A stretch of DNA of 64,000 nt from Halorubrum sp. 48-1-W (GCF_003287355.1 NZ_QMIM01000020.1:1-64000); one strand, 5' to 3'; shown: positions 34,396 through 43,848, counted from the first letter of the stretch. The notes: generated by a model from the letters alone, not told the origin. A program made the numbers and translations.

Positions 34396-35382
34396 ATGAA
34401 GGTCAGCCACTACTTCGAGTTCGAGTCGCGGGTCACGGGGGGGATCCGCGAGTCCGTCGCCCATCAACGGAAGATGCTCGACCGCCTCGGGATCGAGTAC
34501 ACGACCGAGCCGACGCTCGAGGCCGACGTGTTCCACTGTAACCTGCTCGGCCCCCGGTCGGCGTGGTACGCGCGACGGGCGTCACGCCGGGGGGTACCGG
34601 TCGTCGCGAACACGCACGTGACCGCGGAGGACTTCGGGGACAGCTTCCGGTTCACCAACGCGCTCGCGAAACCCCTCCGCCCGTACCTCGAGTGGGCGTA
34701 CGGGCTCGCGGACGCGCTCGTCTGCCCCTCCGAGTACAACCGCGGGGTGATCGAGTCGTACGCCGACGTCCCGACGACGGTCATCTCCAACGGCGTCGAC
34801 CGTGAGAAGCTCGCCGGCTTCGAGGGGCTGGAGGCGACCTACCGGGACCGGTACGAGCTCGCGGAGCCGGTCGTCTTCCTCGTCGGCCACGTGATCAAAC
34901 GCAAGGGCCTCGAGACGTTCGTCGAGACGGCCCGCCGGCTACCCGACGTCGACTTCGCGTGGTTCGGCCCGCTCGACCTCCCGTTGAAGGGTCGGGAGAC
35001 GACGGCGCTGATCGAGGGTGCCCCCGAGAACTGTACGTTCACCGGCTACGTCGACGACGTTCGCGGGGCCTACGCCGCCGGCGACGTGTTCTGTTTCCCG
35101 ACCCACGAGGAGAACGAGGGGATCGCCCTGTTGGAGGCGATGACGGCCGGGAAGCCCGTCGTCGTCCGCGACATCGAGACGTTCGCGTGGCTCGAGGACG
35201 GCCGGGAGTGTCTGAAGACCGCGGCGGACGCCGGCGTCGACGCCTTCGTCGAGGCGATAGGGCGACTCGCGGACCCGGACCTCCGCGAGCGGCTCGGGGC
35301 GAACGCGGCGGCGCGGAGCGAGGAGTTCTCGCTCGAGACGGTGGCGGAGCGCTACCGGTCGCTGTACGAGGGGGTGGTCTGA
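34396..35382 (+). CDS. GT4 family glycosyltransferase
   Basis: 328-aa GT-B glycosyltransferase. The N-terminal domain starts MKVSHYFEFESRVTGGIRES; the C-terminal nucleotide-sugar domain holds VFLVGHVIKRKGLETFVE, FTGYVDDVRGAYAAGDVFCF, and the E-x7-E type motif EENEGIALLEAMTAGKPVV. It lacks membrane helices. It probably adds a hexose to a lipid or glycan at the cytosolic face. The next gene starts with GTG directly after its stop. Confidence 0.85.
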   Translation: MKVSHYFEFESRVTGGIRESVAHQRKMLDRLGIEYTTEPTLEADVFHCNLLGPRSAWYARRASRRGVPVVANTHVTAEDFGDSFRFTNALAKPLRPYLEWAYGLADALVCPSEYNRGVIESYADVPTTVISNGVDREKLAGFEGLEATYRDRYELAEPVVFLVGHVIKRKGLETFVETARRLPDVDFAWFGPLDLPLKGRETTALIEGAPENCTFTGYVDDVRGAYAAGDVFCFPTHEENEGIALLEAMTAGKPVVVRDIETFAWLEDGRECLKTAADAGVDAFVEAIGRLADPDLRERLGANAAARSEEFSLETVAERYRSLYEGVV

Positions 35383-36477
35383 GTGCGGATCGGCTTCTTC
35401 ACCGACAGCTACTTCCCCGGGATCGACGGCGTCACCTACACCATCGACCTCTGGCGCGACGAACTCGAGGCGCGGGGCCACGAGGTGTACGTGATCTACC
35501 CGGACGGCGACTACGAGCCCGACGAGCGGGAGATCCCGGTCAGGTCCCTCCCGAACCCCTTTTATGAGGGCTACCGGATCCCGACGTACCGCCGCCTCTC
35601 GACGCTGCCGGAGCTCGACGTGGTCCACTGTCACGGTCCCGCGCCGGTCGGGATGCTCGGGCGGTACTACGCCCGGAAACGCGGCCTTCCGTCGATATAC
35701 ACCCACCACACGCCGCTCGAGGAGTACTTCCATCAGAGCGTCGGCGTCGCCTCGGTCGCGGCAGTCCTCTCGCGACTGTACGTCCCGCTCGAGAACGCGT
35801 TCCTCCGGACGTTCGACGTCGTGACCGCCTCGACGAACCGGATCGACCGCGACGTCGAACACGTCCCGCTCCCGGTCGGGATCGACATGGACTTCTTCGA
35901 GCCGACCGCGGAGGACTGGTACCCCGATCGGACCGTGATCGGCTACAGCGGCCGGCTCAGCATGGAGAAGAACGTCGAGGAGGTGCTTCGAGCCGCCGAG
36001 GCCCTCCCCGAGTACCGGTTCGTCGTGGTCGGCGAGGGGCCGCGTCGCGAGGCACTCGAGCGCGACGCGCCGGCGAACGCGACGATCCGCGATTTCCTCC
36101 CGCGGGAGGACCTCCCGACGTTCTACTCGTCCGTCGACGCGTTCGTCACGGCCTCCACCGGCGACACGCTGGGGCTGTCCACTCTCGAGGCGAACGCCTG
36201 CGGGACCCCGGTCGCCGCGGCCGACGTCCCGCCGTTCGATCAGACGATCGGCTCCGGCAACGGCGAGCGGTTCACGCTCGGCGATCTCGACGGGATGGTC
36301 GACGCCATCGAGACGTGTCTCGCGACCGACCGGGACACGCGGACTGCCGTCGAGGAGTTCGACGTCGAGCGCACGCTGGAGGACCTCGAACACCTCTACC
36401 GGAACGCGCGCACGCCAACCGACCCCACGGCGATGGCCGGGGACGACTGGCCGCTCTCCGAGGGCCCCATCGAGTGA
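35383..36477 (+). CDS. GT4 family glycosyltransferase
   Basis: 364-aa GT-B enzyme resembling diacylglycerol glucosyltransferases: FFTDSYFPGIDGVTYTI at the N-terminus (Gly-rich acceptor loop), HCHGPAPVGMLG, SIYTHHTPLEEYF, then in the C-terminal domain YSGRLSMEKNVEEVL, STGDTLGLSTLEANACGTPV. The GTG start abuts the TGA of the previous gene. With the partner GT4 and the divergent flippase-like protein it is likely to build a glycolipid. Acceptor and sugar cannot be read from sequence. Confidence 0.87.
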   Translation: MRIGFFTDSYFPGIDGVTYTIDLWRDELEARGHEVYVIYPDGDYEPDEREIPVRSLPNPFYEGYRIPTYRRLSTLPELDVVHCHGPAPVGMLGRYYARKRGLPSIYTHHTPLEEYFHQSVGVASVAAVLSRLYVPLENAFLRTFDVVTASTNRIDRDVEHVPLPVGIDMDFFEPTAEDWYPDRTVIGYSGRLSMEKNVEEVLRAAEALPEYRFVVVGEGPRREALERDAPANATIRDFLPREDLPTFYSSVDAFVTASTGDTLGLSTLEANACGTPVAAADVPPFDQTIGSGNGERFTLGDLDGMVDAIETCLATDRDTRTAVEEFDVERTLEDLEHLYRNARTPTDPTAMAGDDWPLSEGPIE

Positions 36478-36513
36478 GCCGACGACCGTGGCGCTGTGGT
36501 CGGGTCGATCCGA

Positions 36514-37395
36514 TTAGATCCGTCGGAAGTCGCCGAGACGCGTCCCGTCGAGGAGGTACGCGTCGCCGGCGACGAGCCCGTCCGGGAGGAACGGCGCGAG
36601 GAACGACCCGCCTTCGACGTTGATCCACGTGCCCCCGGAGCGCTCGTTGAACGCCGGGAACACGACGAGCTCGGGACCGGATCCCGCGGGACCTCCTTCG
36701 CCGTCGTCCGGCTCCCCCTCGCTGTCGTCCGGCTCCCTCTCGCTTTCGTCCGGCTCCCGCTCGCCGTCGTCCCGGTGGTCCTCCGCATCGAAGACGGAGG
36801 GGTTCAACGGGCCGCGGAGCCAGGCGCGCTCGGTTCGGGACCCGCCGACCGCGTCCTCGAGTCTGACCTGCGGGTGTTCGTGACCCATACAGACCACGTC
36901 GGCGGACCGCAACGCCGGGTCGGGCCGGGTGTGGCCGTGGAGGACGCCGAGGCCGGACGCGTCGGCGGTCCGACCGTCGCCCTCACGCGAGGTGCCGTCT
37001 TCCCGCAGGAGGCCCCCCTCGGGCGCGATCACGTCGATATCGTCGGCGAACGCCGCTGCGACGCCGGCGTCGTGGTTGCCCTCGACGAGCGTCAACGGGA
37101 CGCGGTCCGTCACCGCCGACACGAGCCTCGCCAGTTCCTCGCGCTCTTCGCCCTCCGGCGCGCCGATCCGGTGTGCCAGGTCGCCGAGGACGACGAGACG
37201 GTCGACGCCGGTCGCGTCGATCAGCGAACACAGCCGGTCGACGCGCTCGTCGGCACGGCTCTCGAGTTCCACCCCGCGCTCGTAGCGGAGGCCGACCTCG
37301 ATGCCGGCGTGGACGTCCGCGACGAGCAACGCCCGCTCCGCGCCGAGGTCGGCGACGGCCGCCGGCTCGTCGACGACCGGCTCGACCGCGGCCAT
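36514..37395 (-). CDS. rpe: RPA-associated metallophosphoesterase
   Basis: 293-aa calcineurin-like phosphoesterase. Metal-binding blocks are LLVADVHAGIEVG, VVLGDLAHRIG, LVEGNHDAGVA, LHGHTRPD and CMGHEHPQ. It is third in the rpa1-rpap1-rpe run described in other haloarchaea, and its ATG overlaps the rpap1 stop by one base. A 7-residue repeat (E-REPDES, E-REPDDS, E-GEPDDG) lies about residues 210-240 and is encoded by a 21-bp DNA repeat. It may act on DNA ends or nucleotides during repair, which is unproven. Confidence 0.85.
   Translation of the reverse strand: MAAVEPVVDEPAAVADLGAERALLVADVHAGIEVGLRYERGVELESRADERVDRLCSLIDATGVDRLVVLGDLAHRIGAPEGEEREELARLVSAVTDRVPLTLVEGNHDAGVAAAFADDIDVIAPEGGLLREDGTSREGDGRTADASGLGVLHGHTRPDPALRSADVVCMGHEHPQVRLEDAVGGSRTERAWLRGPLNPSVFDAEDHRDDGEREPDESEREPDDSEGEPDDGEGGPAGSGPELVVFPAFNERSGGTWINVEGGSFLAPFLPDGLVAGDAYLLDGTRLGDFRRI
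36697..36780. repeat. 21-bp in-frame tandem repeat in rpe
   Basis: About four diverged copies of a CTCGC(C/T)GTCGTCCGGCTCC unit. It encodes the acidic EPDDSE-type insertion of the phosphoesterase. Confidence 0.8.
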
Positions 37396-38990
37396 CAGAT
37401 CGCCTTGAGCAACCCGTCGCCCGGCTCGTAACACTTCCCGCCCATCAGCGCGTCCTGGACGGCGTCCTCGACGGCTTCGGGGTCGACGCCGTACTCGGCC
37501 GCGACCGCCTCGACGACCGCCTCACGGTCCGCGCCGTCGCCGTCGTCGAGCGCGTCCATCTCCTCGACCGCCGCGGCCTCGAGGTCGACGTCGTCGGGGG
37601 CGACCGCGTCGTCCCCCTCGCCGCCGCTACCGTCGTCCCCCTCGCCGCCGCTACCGTCGTCCCCGCTTCCGTCGTCGACGTCGACCGCCGGCTCCGACCC
37701 GTCGTCATCGCTCACGGCCGCGGGCCCGTCCCCCTCGCCGGCTTCGCCGTCCTCGGACGGCCCGTCGGGTCCGGGCACGTCGATGTCGGCCTCCCCCGGT
37801 TCGTCGACCTCGGATCCGGTCGCGAAGTCGGTCCCGAACTCCGACTCTATCTCCTCACGCTCCGCCTCGTCGAGCTCGTACATCCCGTCGGCGGTGTCGG
37901 GAGCCGTCGGCTCCGAGTCGGAATCGACAGCCTCACCGTCGCTGGCCCGCCCGTCCTCGGTCTCGTCGGCATCGAAGTCGCCGAGGCCGGTCCCGTCGTC
38001 GGTTCCGCTCGAACCGTCCGACTCGCCGAGCGCCTCGGAGTCGCCGGAACCGTCGACCCCGGCGGGATCACCGGTCTCGTCGGCAACGTCGACGGCGTCG
38101 CTCTCGTCGGCAACGTCGACGGCGTCAGCGGCGTCGACGGCGTCTCCCGTTCCGCCCTCGAGCGGTTCGGCCGTCGCGGGCGTGGCGGGTGAGGACTCGT
38201 CCGGGGTCGCCGCCGGATCGGCCGACGGCTCACCCCCTCCGACGGCCACAGTCGGTTCGATCCGCACGTCGGTCTCCGGCAGGGGGCCGACCGTCGCATC
38301 GTTGTCGGCGTCGGGGGCGATCTCGGGGGCACGGACGTCGTCGCGCTCGCCGGCTATCAGCTCCAGCGCGTCGACGGCGAGCCGTCGGACCGCCTCGATG
38401 TACGCGGGGGAGGTGTCGTAGTGGGCGATCGCCTTGGGGATCCCCACTGCCAGCGACGCGGGCGCGCCGCCCGCTTCGAGCGCACTGCGGAGCTCCTCGC
38501 CGCGGAGGTCCGAGTCGAGCGCTCGCTCGAGGACGGCGAGCCGATCGAGCGTCGCCTCGGCCGCGGAGACCACCCACCGGTCGCGGGTGCCGGCGTCGAC
38601 CTCGCTCACGCTCTCCGGGCGCACCGAGGTGAACACCCGGTCCGAGTCCTCGGGCTCGAACGTCCGCGCCTTGCCCGTCAGCGCGACGAACGCGGGCGTC
38701 TCGACCCGCTCGAGGAACGCCTGCTCGTCCGGCTGGTACTGGCCGGCGTACGTCACGAACGCGCCGGAGGGGTCGACCACCCGCCCGCGGCTCGTCCGGT
38801 CGTTGACGCGTTCGACCTCGGTGAGGACGCCCGCGACGAACAGCCGGTTGACCCGCGCGCCCGTCGGCGTCACCACGTAGTTCGGCGCCCGCTCCTCGTC
38901 GCTCTCGGAGTACGACAGCGAGGCGTCGTCGAACTCCGCGGCGAACAGCCGGTGGGCGACCTCGCGGGTTCCCGGCCCGTCGTCGCTCAT
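37395..38990 (-). CDS. rpap1: RPA-associated protein RPAP1
   Basis: 531-aa protein translated with RPA1 (4-nt overlap ATGA). The N-terminal about 210 residues are globular: REVAHRLFAAEFDDASLSYS, RVNRLFVAGVLTEVERVNDR and VDPSGAFVTYAGQYQPDEQ form an OB-fold-like region, followed by a helical part (SVSEVDAGTRDRWV). The long middle (about 225-490) is very acidic and repetitive. The C-terminus (about 495-531: VEAVAAEYGVDPEAVEDAVQ) resembles a winged-helix piece. In haloarchaea RPAPs are needed for RPA function in DNA repair. The tandem repeats at 37608 and 38078 code for parts of the acidic region. Confidence 0.88.
   Translation of the reverse strand: MSDDGPGTREVAHRLFAAEFDDASLSYSESDEERAPNYVVTPTGARVNRLFVAGVLTEVERVNDRTSRGRVVDPSGAFVTYAGQYQPDEQAFLERVETPAFVALTGKARTFEPEDSDRVFTSVRPESVSEVDAGTRDRWVVSAAEATLDRLAVLERALDSDLRGEELRSALEAGGAPASLAVGIPKAIAHYDTSPAYIEAVRRLAVDALELIAGERDDVRAPEIAPDADNDATVGPLPETDVRIEPTVAVGGGEPSADPAATPDESSPATPATAEPLEGGTGDAVDAADAVDVADESDAVDVADETGDPAGVDGSGDSEALGESDGSSGTDDGTGLGDFDADETEDGRASDGEAVDSDSEPTAPDTADGMYELDEAEREEIESEFGTDFATGSEVDEPGEADIDVPGPDGPSEDGEAGEGDGPAAVSDDDGSEPAVDVDDGSGDDGSGGEGDDGSGGEGDDAVAPDDVDLEAAAVEEMDALDDGDGADREAVVEAVAAEYGVDPEAVEDAVQDALMGGKCYEPGDGLLKAI
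37608..37670. repeat. 24-bp in-frame tandem repeat in rpap1
   Basis: Two exact copies of GTCGTCCCCCTCGCCGCCGC plus TACC at 37608 and 37632, then a partial copy. It codes for GSGGEGDD repeats. Confidence 0.85.
38078..38131. repeat. 27-bp in-frame tandem repeat in rpap1
   Basis: Two copies of a CTCGTCGGCAACGTCGACGG-containing unit about 27 bp apart, followed by a shorter related copy (GGCGTCGACGGCGTC). It codes for the AVDVADE repeats. Confidence 0.75.
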
Positions 38991-40261
38991 CGGCGCACCT
39001 CCGCGAGCGCCGCGCGGGCGGCCTCGGCGGGGTCGTCGTCGGCTCCCTCGAAGGCGGTCGCGTCGAGCGTCGCGCCGTACTCGTCGACCGAGAGGCTCCC
39101 GCGGACGCGGTAGGCCCTGCCCACGAGCACCTCCGCGATCGACTCCGCGACCACGTCCTTGTCCATCGCGTCCGTCGCGGCTGTGAGCGCCTCCTCGAGT
39201 CCGCCACCGTACACCTCGGCCGTGAGCTCGTCGTCGAGGACGACGGTGACGGTCTCGGTGCCGTCGTCGAGGATCGCCTTCACGCGGAGGTCGTCCTCGC
39301 CGTCGACCTCGCCGTGGCTCCGGCACTGCCCGTTCTGGATCACCCGGCCACACTCCGGACAGCGCTCGATGAGTCCCGAGCCGTCGCGCACCTCGAGGAC
39401 GTTGCCGACCAGCTCGACGTCGAACATGCCGCCGGAAGCGACCGCCTCGGCGACCGGGAGCCGTGGCGCGCTCTCAGCGACCGCGACGGGCTCCGGGAGG
39501 GGGCTCACCGTCGTGAACTCGGTGAGGTTGATCGAGGGGACCCCGCGGAACTCGCGGGCGTAGACGTCCTCGATCCTGAGGTCCGCGCCGGCCTCCAGCT
39601 CGGGGCGCGGGTTCCAGTCGGTGAAGGGGAGCTTCGCGGTCGGATCGCCCACGACGCCCTCCAGTATCTCCGTCTCGCCGTCGCGCCCGGAGATCGTCTT
39701 CGATTCGACCTCCAGGACGCGTACCTCCACGTTGCGGCCGCGGTCGCCCGCAGCGATATCGACGAGGTCGCGGTCGCCGCCGACCTCGTGGTCGACCGCG
39801 ACGGGCTCGTCCGCGATCGCGACGGTCGTCGACTCGTTGAGGTTGAGCTCGGGCTCGCCGTCCCACTCGCGGACGCCCGCGTTGCCGATCGTGAGCGAGT
39901 CGCCCGGCTCGAACCCGAAGTCCTGCCAGGCGGTGTAGGAGATCGTTCCGGTTCCGTCGGCGAGCTCGCCCTCCCGGATCGTGAGGTCGTCGCCCTGATA
40001 CCGGATCGTTCTGGTGCCGCGGGTGAGCACCCGGACGGTGACGGTGACGTTGCCGTGGTCGGTGGTGATCTCGGCGAGGTCGACCGACTCGGGCGTCGGG
40101 CTCGACCCGCCGCCCCCGCCGCCGTGTTTCCGGCGGACGCTCTGTTTGGCCTCGTCGATCGGCACGCTGTACTCGAGTAGGTTCTCCAGGTCCGCTTTGA
40201 CCTCCGTCTTGTCGACGCCGAGGTCGGAGGCGAGCTCCTCGGCATGGCTGTTGACGTCCAT
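38987..40261 (-). CDS. rpa1: Replication protein A large subunit (single-stranded DNA-binding)
   Basis: 424-aa RPA with three OB-folds and a zinc finger. OB-like blocks are at about residues 75-140, 165-245 and 255-335 (GTRTIRYQGDDLTIREGELA, FGFEPGDSLTIGN, KLPFTDWNPRPELEAGADLR). The zinc finger ERCPECGRVIQNGQC plus RSHGEV (about 285-305) is intact. The first 70 residues form a helical region with a short Gly stretch. It binds ssDNA in replication and repair. The rpap1 and rpe genes follow in one operon. Confidence 0.93.
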   Translation of the reverse strand: MDVNSHAEELASDLGVDKTEVKADLENLLEYSVPIDEAKQSVRRKHGGGGGGSSPTPESVDLAEITTDHGNVTVTVRVLTRGTRTIRYQGDDLTIREGELADGTGTISYTAWQDFGFEPGDSLTIGNAGVREWDGEPELNLNESTTVAIADEPVAVDHEVGGDRDLVDIAAGDRGRNVEVRVLEVESKTISGRDGETEILEGVVGDPTAKLPFTDWNPRPELEAGADLRIEDVYAREFRGVPSINLTEFTTVSPLPEPVAVAESAPRLPVAEAVASGGMFDVELVGNVLEVRDGSGLIERCPECGRVIQNGQCRSHGEVDGEDDLRVKAILDDGTETVTVVLDDELTAEVYGGGLEEALTAATDAMDKDVVAESIAEVLVGRAYRVRGSLSVDEYGATLDATAFEGADDDPAEAARAALAEVRR

Positions 40262-40335
40262 CGGTCGGGAGTTCGGCGCGACCCCACAAAAGGGTTCACC
40301 CGGGGGTGTGCTCCCGCTCGTCGGGGCCGACCGCG

Positions 40336-40389
40336 ATCCGGTCGTCCCTCGCTCGCATCCGGTCGTCCCTCGCTCGCATCCGGTCGTCC
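40336..40389. repeat. 21-bp tandem repeat upstream of rpa1
   Basis: ATCCGGTCGTCCCTCGCTCG plus C repeated at 40336 and 40357, then a 12-bp partial copy. It is in the 164-bp interval between divergent genes, so it could affect promoter spacing. No other feature is seen in the interval. Confidence 0.9.
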
Positions 40390-40425
40390 GGCACAGCTAA
40401 ACCGTTCCCGTCCGCAGGGGGGGAC

Positions 40426-40767
40426 ATGGCCGAGATCGAGACGAGCGAGGTCGGGATCGACACGCGCGTCACGGCGGAGCGAACCGTCATCGAGGTAACC
40501 GGAACGCGGGACGTGGCGGTCGTCGTGCGTTCGGCGGGCGGCGAGCGGATCTACCTCCCGCCGGAGGACTTCGACGAACCCGTCTCGGAGTCGTCGTACG
40601 CCTCCCCGTACACCTCGCCGTACCAGAGCGCGGAGGCCCGCGAGGAGGACGGCACCCCGTATCGTGGAGCGGTCGAGAGCACCCGCGGCGTGGTCGAGAC
40701 GGCAGACGGCTTCCGGGTTCGGCACCCGGAGCCGGTGACCGAGATGGACGTCTTCCGGGCCGAGTAG
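40426..40767 (+). CDS. Conserved hypothetical small acidic protein
   Basis: 113-aa soluble protein. The N-terminal half is beta-rich (VGIDTRVTAERTVIEVTGTR, VAVVVRSAGGERIYLPPEDF); the rest is polar and includes a Tyr/Ser-rich SSYASPYTSPYQSAE stretch, ending in GFRVRHPEPVTEMDVFR. No family recognised. It is divergent from rpa1 and convergent with the glycosyltransferase. Normal codon use supports expression. Confidence 0.65.
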   Translation: MAEIETSEVGIDTRVTAERTVIEVTGTRDVAVVVRSAGGERIYLPPEDFDEPVSESSYASPYTSPYQSAEAREEDGTPYRGAVESTRGVVETADGFRVRHPEPVTEMDVFRAE

Positions 40768-40780
40768 GGTCGCCGACCGT

Positions 40781-41827
40781 TCAAGCCACGTCCTCGTAGA
40801 CCGCGAGCGTGTCCCCGGCGACCGCCGACCAGTCCCGGCGCTCGTACTCCGGCGGCGATTCCCTGTCGAGCGCGGTTATCAGCCCGTCGACGATCGACTC
40901 CGAGTCCGGCGTGACCTCGATCAGACAGTCCTCGGGGAGGATCTCCGCGGCACCACATCGCGTCGAGACGACCTGCGTGCCCGCCTCGAGCGCCTCCGTG
41001 ATCGTGATCCCGAACGGCTCGGAGAAGGAGGGGGAGACGAACGCGTCGCTCGCAGCGTAGTAGTCGCCGAGTTCCGCCTCGGGCACGTAGCCCACGAACT
41101 CCACTTTCTCCTCGATGCCGACCAGCTCGGCGAACCGCTTCAGCTGTTCCGTCTGGTGGCCGGAGCCGCCCACGACGAGCGTGACGTCGCGCCCGCGGAG
41201 CTTCTTCATCGCGTACAGGAGGTGTGAGATCCCCTTCTGGTCGGTGTGTCGCCCGACGAAGAACAGCATCTCGCCGTCGACCCCGAGCTCCTCGCGGACG
41301 TCCTTCCCGGAGAACTTCGGGGTCGAGAAGCCGTTGTAGACGACGTGCGAGTCGGCCCCGTACAGCTCGCGGATGTCCTCGCGGACGATCTCGCTCACGG
41401 CGATGTTCGTGTCCGCGGCGTTCGCGAGCCGGCGCTCGGTCTCGACCTCACGCGTGGGCGGGTCGATGTTCCGATCGCTCGCCAGCGAGTGGAACGAGGA
41501 CACCCACGTCGCGTCCGAGGCCCGCGACGCCTCCCGTCCCGGCCCGTACCCGAACCAGTCGTGGGTGTGGATCACGTCGTAGTCGGGCGCGAGTTCGACG
41601 AATCGGTCGCTGAGACGGCCAACACGGGTCGCCACGTCGCCCTGGCCGGTCTCGACACCCTCCAGTCCCGGCTCGCCGTCGGGCGTGAGCTCCGCGGGCA
41701 ACACCAGCTTGGCGTCGACGTCGAACTCGTCGCGCAGTCCCGAAAAGAGTTCCCCGACGTGGACGTCCAACCCGCCGGTGACGTTCGGCGGATACCCCCA
41801 ACCTAACATGAGTACGCTCGGCGGCAT
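40781..41827 (-). CDS. GT4/GT5 glycosyltransferase, glycogen-synthase-like
   Basis: 348-aa GT-B enzyme. It starts MPPSVLMLGWGYPPNVTGGLDVHVGEL, the family N-terminal glycine loop with the GGL(D/S)xHV pattern of GT4/GT5. The C-terminal domain includes FVGRHTDQKGISHLLYAM and SFSEPFGITITEALEAGTQVV (E-x7-E). It is shorter than bacterial glycogen synthase (about 470 aa). It probably makes a glycan or transfers sugar to a small acceptor. It stands apart from the other GT4 pair. The MLGWGY Met (41812) is an alternative start. Confidence 0.83.
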   Translation of the reverse strand: MPPSVLMLGWGYPPNVTGGLDVHVGELFSGLRDEFDVDAKLVLPAELTPDGEPGLEGVETGQGDVATRVGRLSDRFVELAPDYDVIHTHDWFGYGPGREASRASDATWVSSFHSLASDRNIDPPTREVETERRLANAADTNIAVSEIVREDIRELYGADSHVVYNGFSTPKFSGKDVREELGVDGEMLFFVGRHTDQKGISHLLYAMKKLRGRDVTLVVGGSGHQTEQLKRFAELVGIEEKVEFVGYVPEAELGDYYAASDAFVSPSFSEPFGITITEALEAGTQVVSTRCGAAEILPEDCLIEVTPDSESIVDGLITALDRESPPEYERRDWSAVAGDTLAVYEDVA

Positions 41828-41900
41828 ACGTCCACGATTGGGGACTCGCTACTTAGCTATGGTCCCTCGCGGACGACTGCTCCGGGGACGTCGCGGACGA

Positions 41901-41920
41901 CAAAAAACGGGAAGAAAACG
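41901..41920 (-). terminator. U-rich terminator of rpoL
   Basis: On the minus strand it reads CGTTTTCTTCCCGTTTTTTG, two T-tracts 15-35 nt after the rpoL stop, a clear archaeal-type terminator. Confidence 0.6.
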
Positions 41921-41935
41921 GAGCGACCGACGCGC

Positions 41936-42214
41936 TCAGGCCGCCGTGACGGCGTCGCGGAGCGCAGCCGTCCGCTCCGTGATCGCCGCCGCCGCCGCCT
42001 CGACGGCGTCGAGGGGATCCCCGGACTTGGATTTCACCGTAAGCACGGGGTCGGTCTGGCCGCCGGACTGCTCGGGGTTCACGTCGTAGGTCGCGGCGGC
42101 GACCTCCTCCGTCTCCAACAGCGCGCCCTTCAGCACGTTCATGAACGTGTGGTCCTCGCCGGCGATCTCGATGCGGAGTTCCGTGTCGGTCTTCTCGATG
42201 ACCCGCAGTTCCAT
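41936..42214 (-). CDS. rpoL: DNA-directed RNA polymerase subunit L
   Basis: 92-aa homologue of Rpb11/RpoL, part of the RpoD-RpoL assembly platform. It starts [20 protein letters not shown] and contains [20 protein letters not shown] and [20 protein letters not shown], the characteristic RpoL core. Length normal. It stands alone with its own terminator. The ATG at 42214 matches homologues; upstream in-frame extension is not conserved. Confidence 0.96.
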   Translation of the reverse strand: MELRVIEKTDTELRIEIAGEDHTFMNVLKGALLETEEVAAATYDVNPEQSGGQTDPVLTVKSKSGDPLDAVEAAAAAITERTAALRDAVTAA

Positions 42215-42336
42215 ACCCGTCGTTCGCCCGAGCGGCGTTTCAACGTTTCGTCTCCCGGATCTCGGCCGATCGGAGCTGTGGCCGGGGCGTGGCCGAACCG
42301 TGGCGGGGGTGGGGACGGGCCCGGTCGACCGACACC

Positions 42337-43848
42337 TCACGCCGTCGGCTCGAATTTGACCCCGTAGCGGGGGACGCCCTCCTGCTCGTAGATCCGCCGG
42401 ACCGTCGCCCGAACCTCGTCGCCGACGGCGACGTCGCCCGGGTCCGCGTCGGTGATCTGAGCGGGGAGCCGGACGCGTCCAGCGTCGGCGTCGAGTTCGA
42501 CGATCGCCACGGCGTACGCGCCGTCGCGCTGCTGGAGCTCCGCGAACTCCGGCGGCGCGCCGCCCTGGCCGATGACCGTCAGCGCCCGGACCGTCCCGGT
42601 CCGCGGGGCCTCGAACTCCGTGAACTCGACCCGCGAGCGACACGACTGACAGGCCCCCTCCGGCGGGAAGCTGACGCTACCACACTCGGGACAGACCCCC
42701 GCGACGAGCCGGTAGCGCTGGTCGAGCGACCGCCGCCAGTTCGGCAGGCTGACGTGGGCGCCGCCGCCCGCGACCTCGCCGTCCACGACGTACCCCCGCT
42801 CGCGGAGGTACGAGACGTAGTCGATCGTCGCCCCGCCGTCGAGGTCGGCGATCCCCTCGACGGCGAGACCGCCCTCGACCGCGACCGCGACCGCGGTACC
42901 GCCGCCGAAGAAGGCCGCTATCGACGGCCCGGCGCCGTTCGGCTCGTTCTCGACGTCGCCGGCGTCGTCCGCGTCGCTTTCTGCGTCCGTGTCGCTTTCG
43001 GCGTTCGCGTCGCTTTCGGCGTCGCCGTCGAGGGCGGCGTCCGCGTCGTCCAGGGCTGCGAGCAGTCCGAGCGGGACCGTGGCGGCGCCGGCGTCGCCGA
43101 TCCGGTCCACGACGGTCCCCGCAGAGACCGCCTCGTTCGAAACCGGGAGGTCGGCGGTCGCCCGGTACGGGAACCGGCCGTCCGGCTGGTGGACCGCGGC
43201 CGCGTCGACGTCCGCGGGGTCGACCGGGAGCGACGAGACGGCGTCCGTCACCGCCTCGCGGACCGCGTTCCGTTGGTAGGTCGTGACCCCGAGCGAGTCC
43301 ACCTCCTCCCCGCCGCGCTCGCGAAACCGGACCCCCGGCGTCTCCTCGGTGTGCCAGGCGGTGCCGGTCACCGGCGCGGACGGGTCGTCGTCGACGACGA
43401 ACGCCGCCGCGCCCGCCCCGAGCGGGTGGTCGCCTTCGGCCGGGTCGCCCTCCGGACAGTCGGCGACGACGACGAGCGCCGGCCCCTCGGCGTCGAGCGC
43501 CCGCGAGAGCGCCTCGGCTCCCGCCGCCGTATGGCCGCCGACCGTCGCCGTCTCGACCGACTTCGGGAGCGCGAGCGCCCGCACGAGCCGCGGGAGCAAC
43601 TCGCCCTCCTCGGCCGGAGGGGTCGTCGTCGCCACGGCCGTGAGCGTCAGCTCGTCGCGGTCGACCGCGTCGCTCGAGAGCGCGCGCTCGGCAGCCTCGA
43701 CGGCCATCGTCAGGGCGTCCTCGTCGACAGCCGGCACCGCCTTTCGCCGGATTCCGCTCGCGTGGCTCGTCCCCCACGCCGACGCGAGCTCCTCGGCCGG
43801 GAGCCGGAACCGGGGCACGTACGCCCCGGCGGCGGCGATCCCCCTCAC
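42337..43848 (-). CDS. HMG-CoA synthase-like protein fused to DUF35 zinc ribbon/OB fold
   Basis: 503-aa fusion. Residues 1-360 resemble archaeal HMG-CoA synthase ([20 protein letters not shown] at the N-terminus; [13 protein letters not shown] His region). The position of the HMGCS catalytic Cys (ACYG in the family) reads TATVGGH here, so Cys is replaced by Thr102. Residues about 385-500 form a DUF35 domain with zinc ribbon [18 protein letters not shown] and an OB fold. An acidic insertion (about 278-300) is encoded by an 18-bp repeat. The start overlaps the thiolase stop (ATGA). It may act as a scaffold, or acyl carrier, for the thiolase. Confidence 0.88.
   Translation of the reverse strand: MRGIAAAGAYVPRFRLPAEELASAWGTSHASGIRRKAVPAVDEDALTMAVEAAERALSSDAVDRDELTLTAVATTTPPAEEGELLPRLVRALALPKSVETATVGGHTAAGAEALSRALDAEGPALVVVADCPEGDPAEGDHPLGAGAAAFVVDDDPSAPVTGTAWHTEETPGVRFRERGGEEVDSLGVTTYQRNAVREAVTDAVSSLPVDPADVDAAAVHQPDGRFPYRATADLPVSNEAVSAGTVVDRIGDAGAATVPLGLLAALDDADAALDGDAESDANAESDTDAESDADDAGDVENEPNGAGPSIAAFFGGGTAVAVAVEGGLAVEGIADLDGGATIDYVSYLRERGYVVDGEVAGGGAHVSLPNWRRSLDQRYRLVAGVCPECGSVSFPPEGACQSCRSRVEFTEFEAPRTGTVRALTVIGQGGAPPEFAELQQRDGAYAVAIVELDADAGRVRLPAQITDADPGDVAVGDEVRATVRRIYEQEGVPRYGVKFEPTA
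42970..43028. repeat. 18-bp in-frame tandem repeat in the HMGCS-like gene
   Basis: About three diverged copies of GCGTCGCTTTCGGCGTCC. It codes for the (A/D)ESDA(N/D) acidic insertion. Confidence 0.7.

Noticed and set aside
43845-43848. ATGA overlaps between many genes (also 3174, 16909, 31824, 38987, 47658) as possible frameshifts
   Set aside because: Both proteins are complete on each side; these are normal translational-coupling overlaps.
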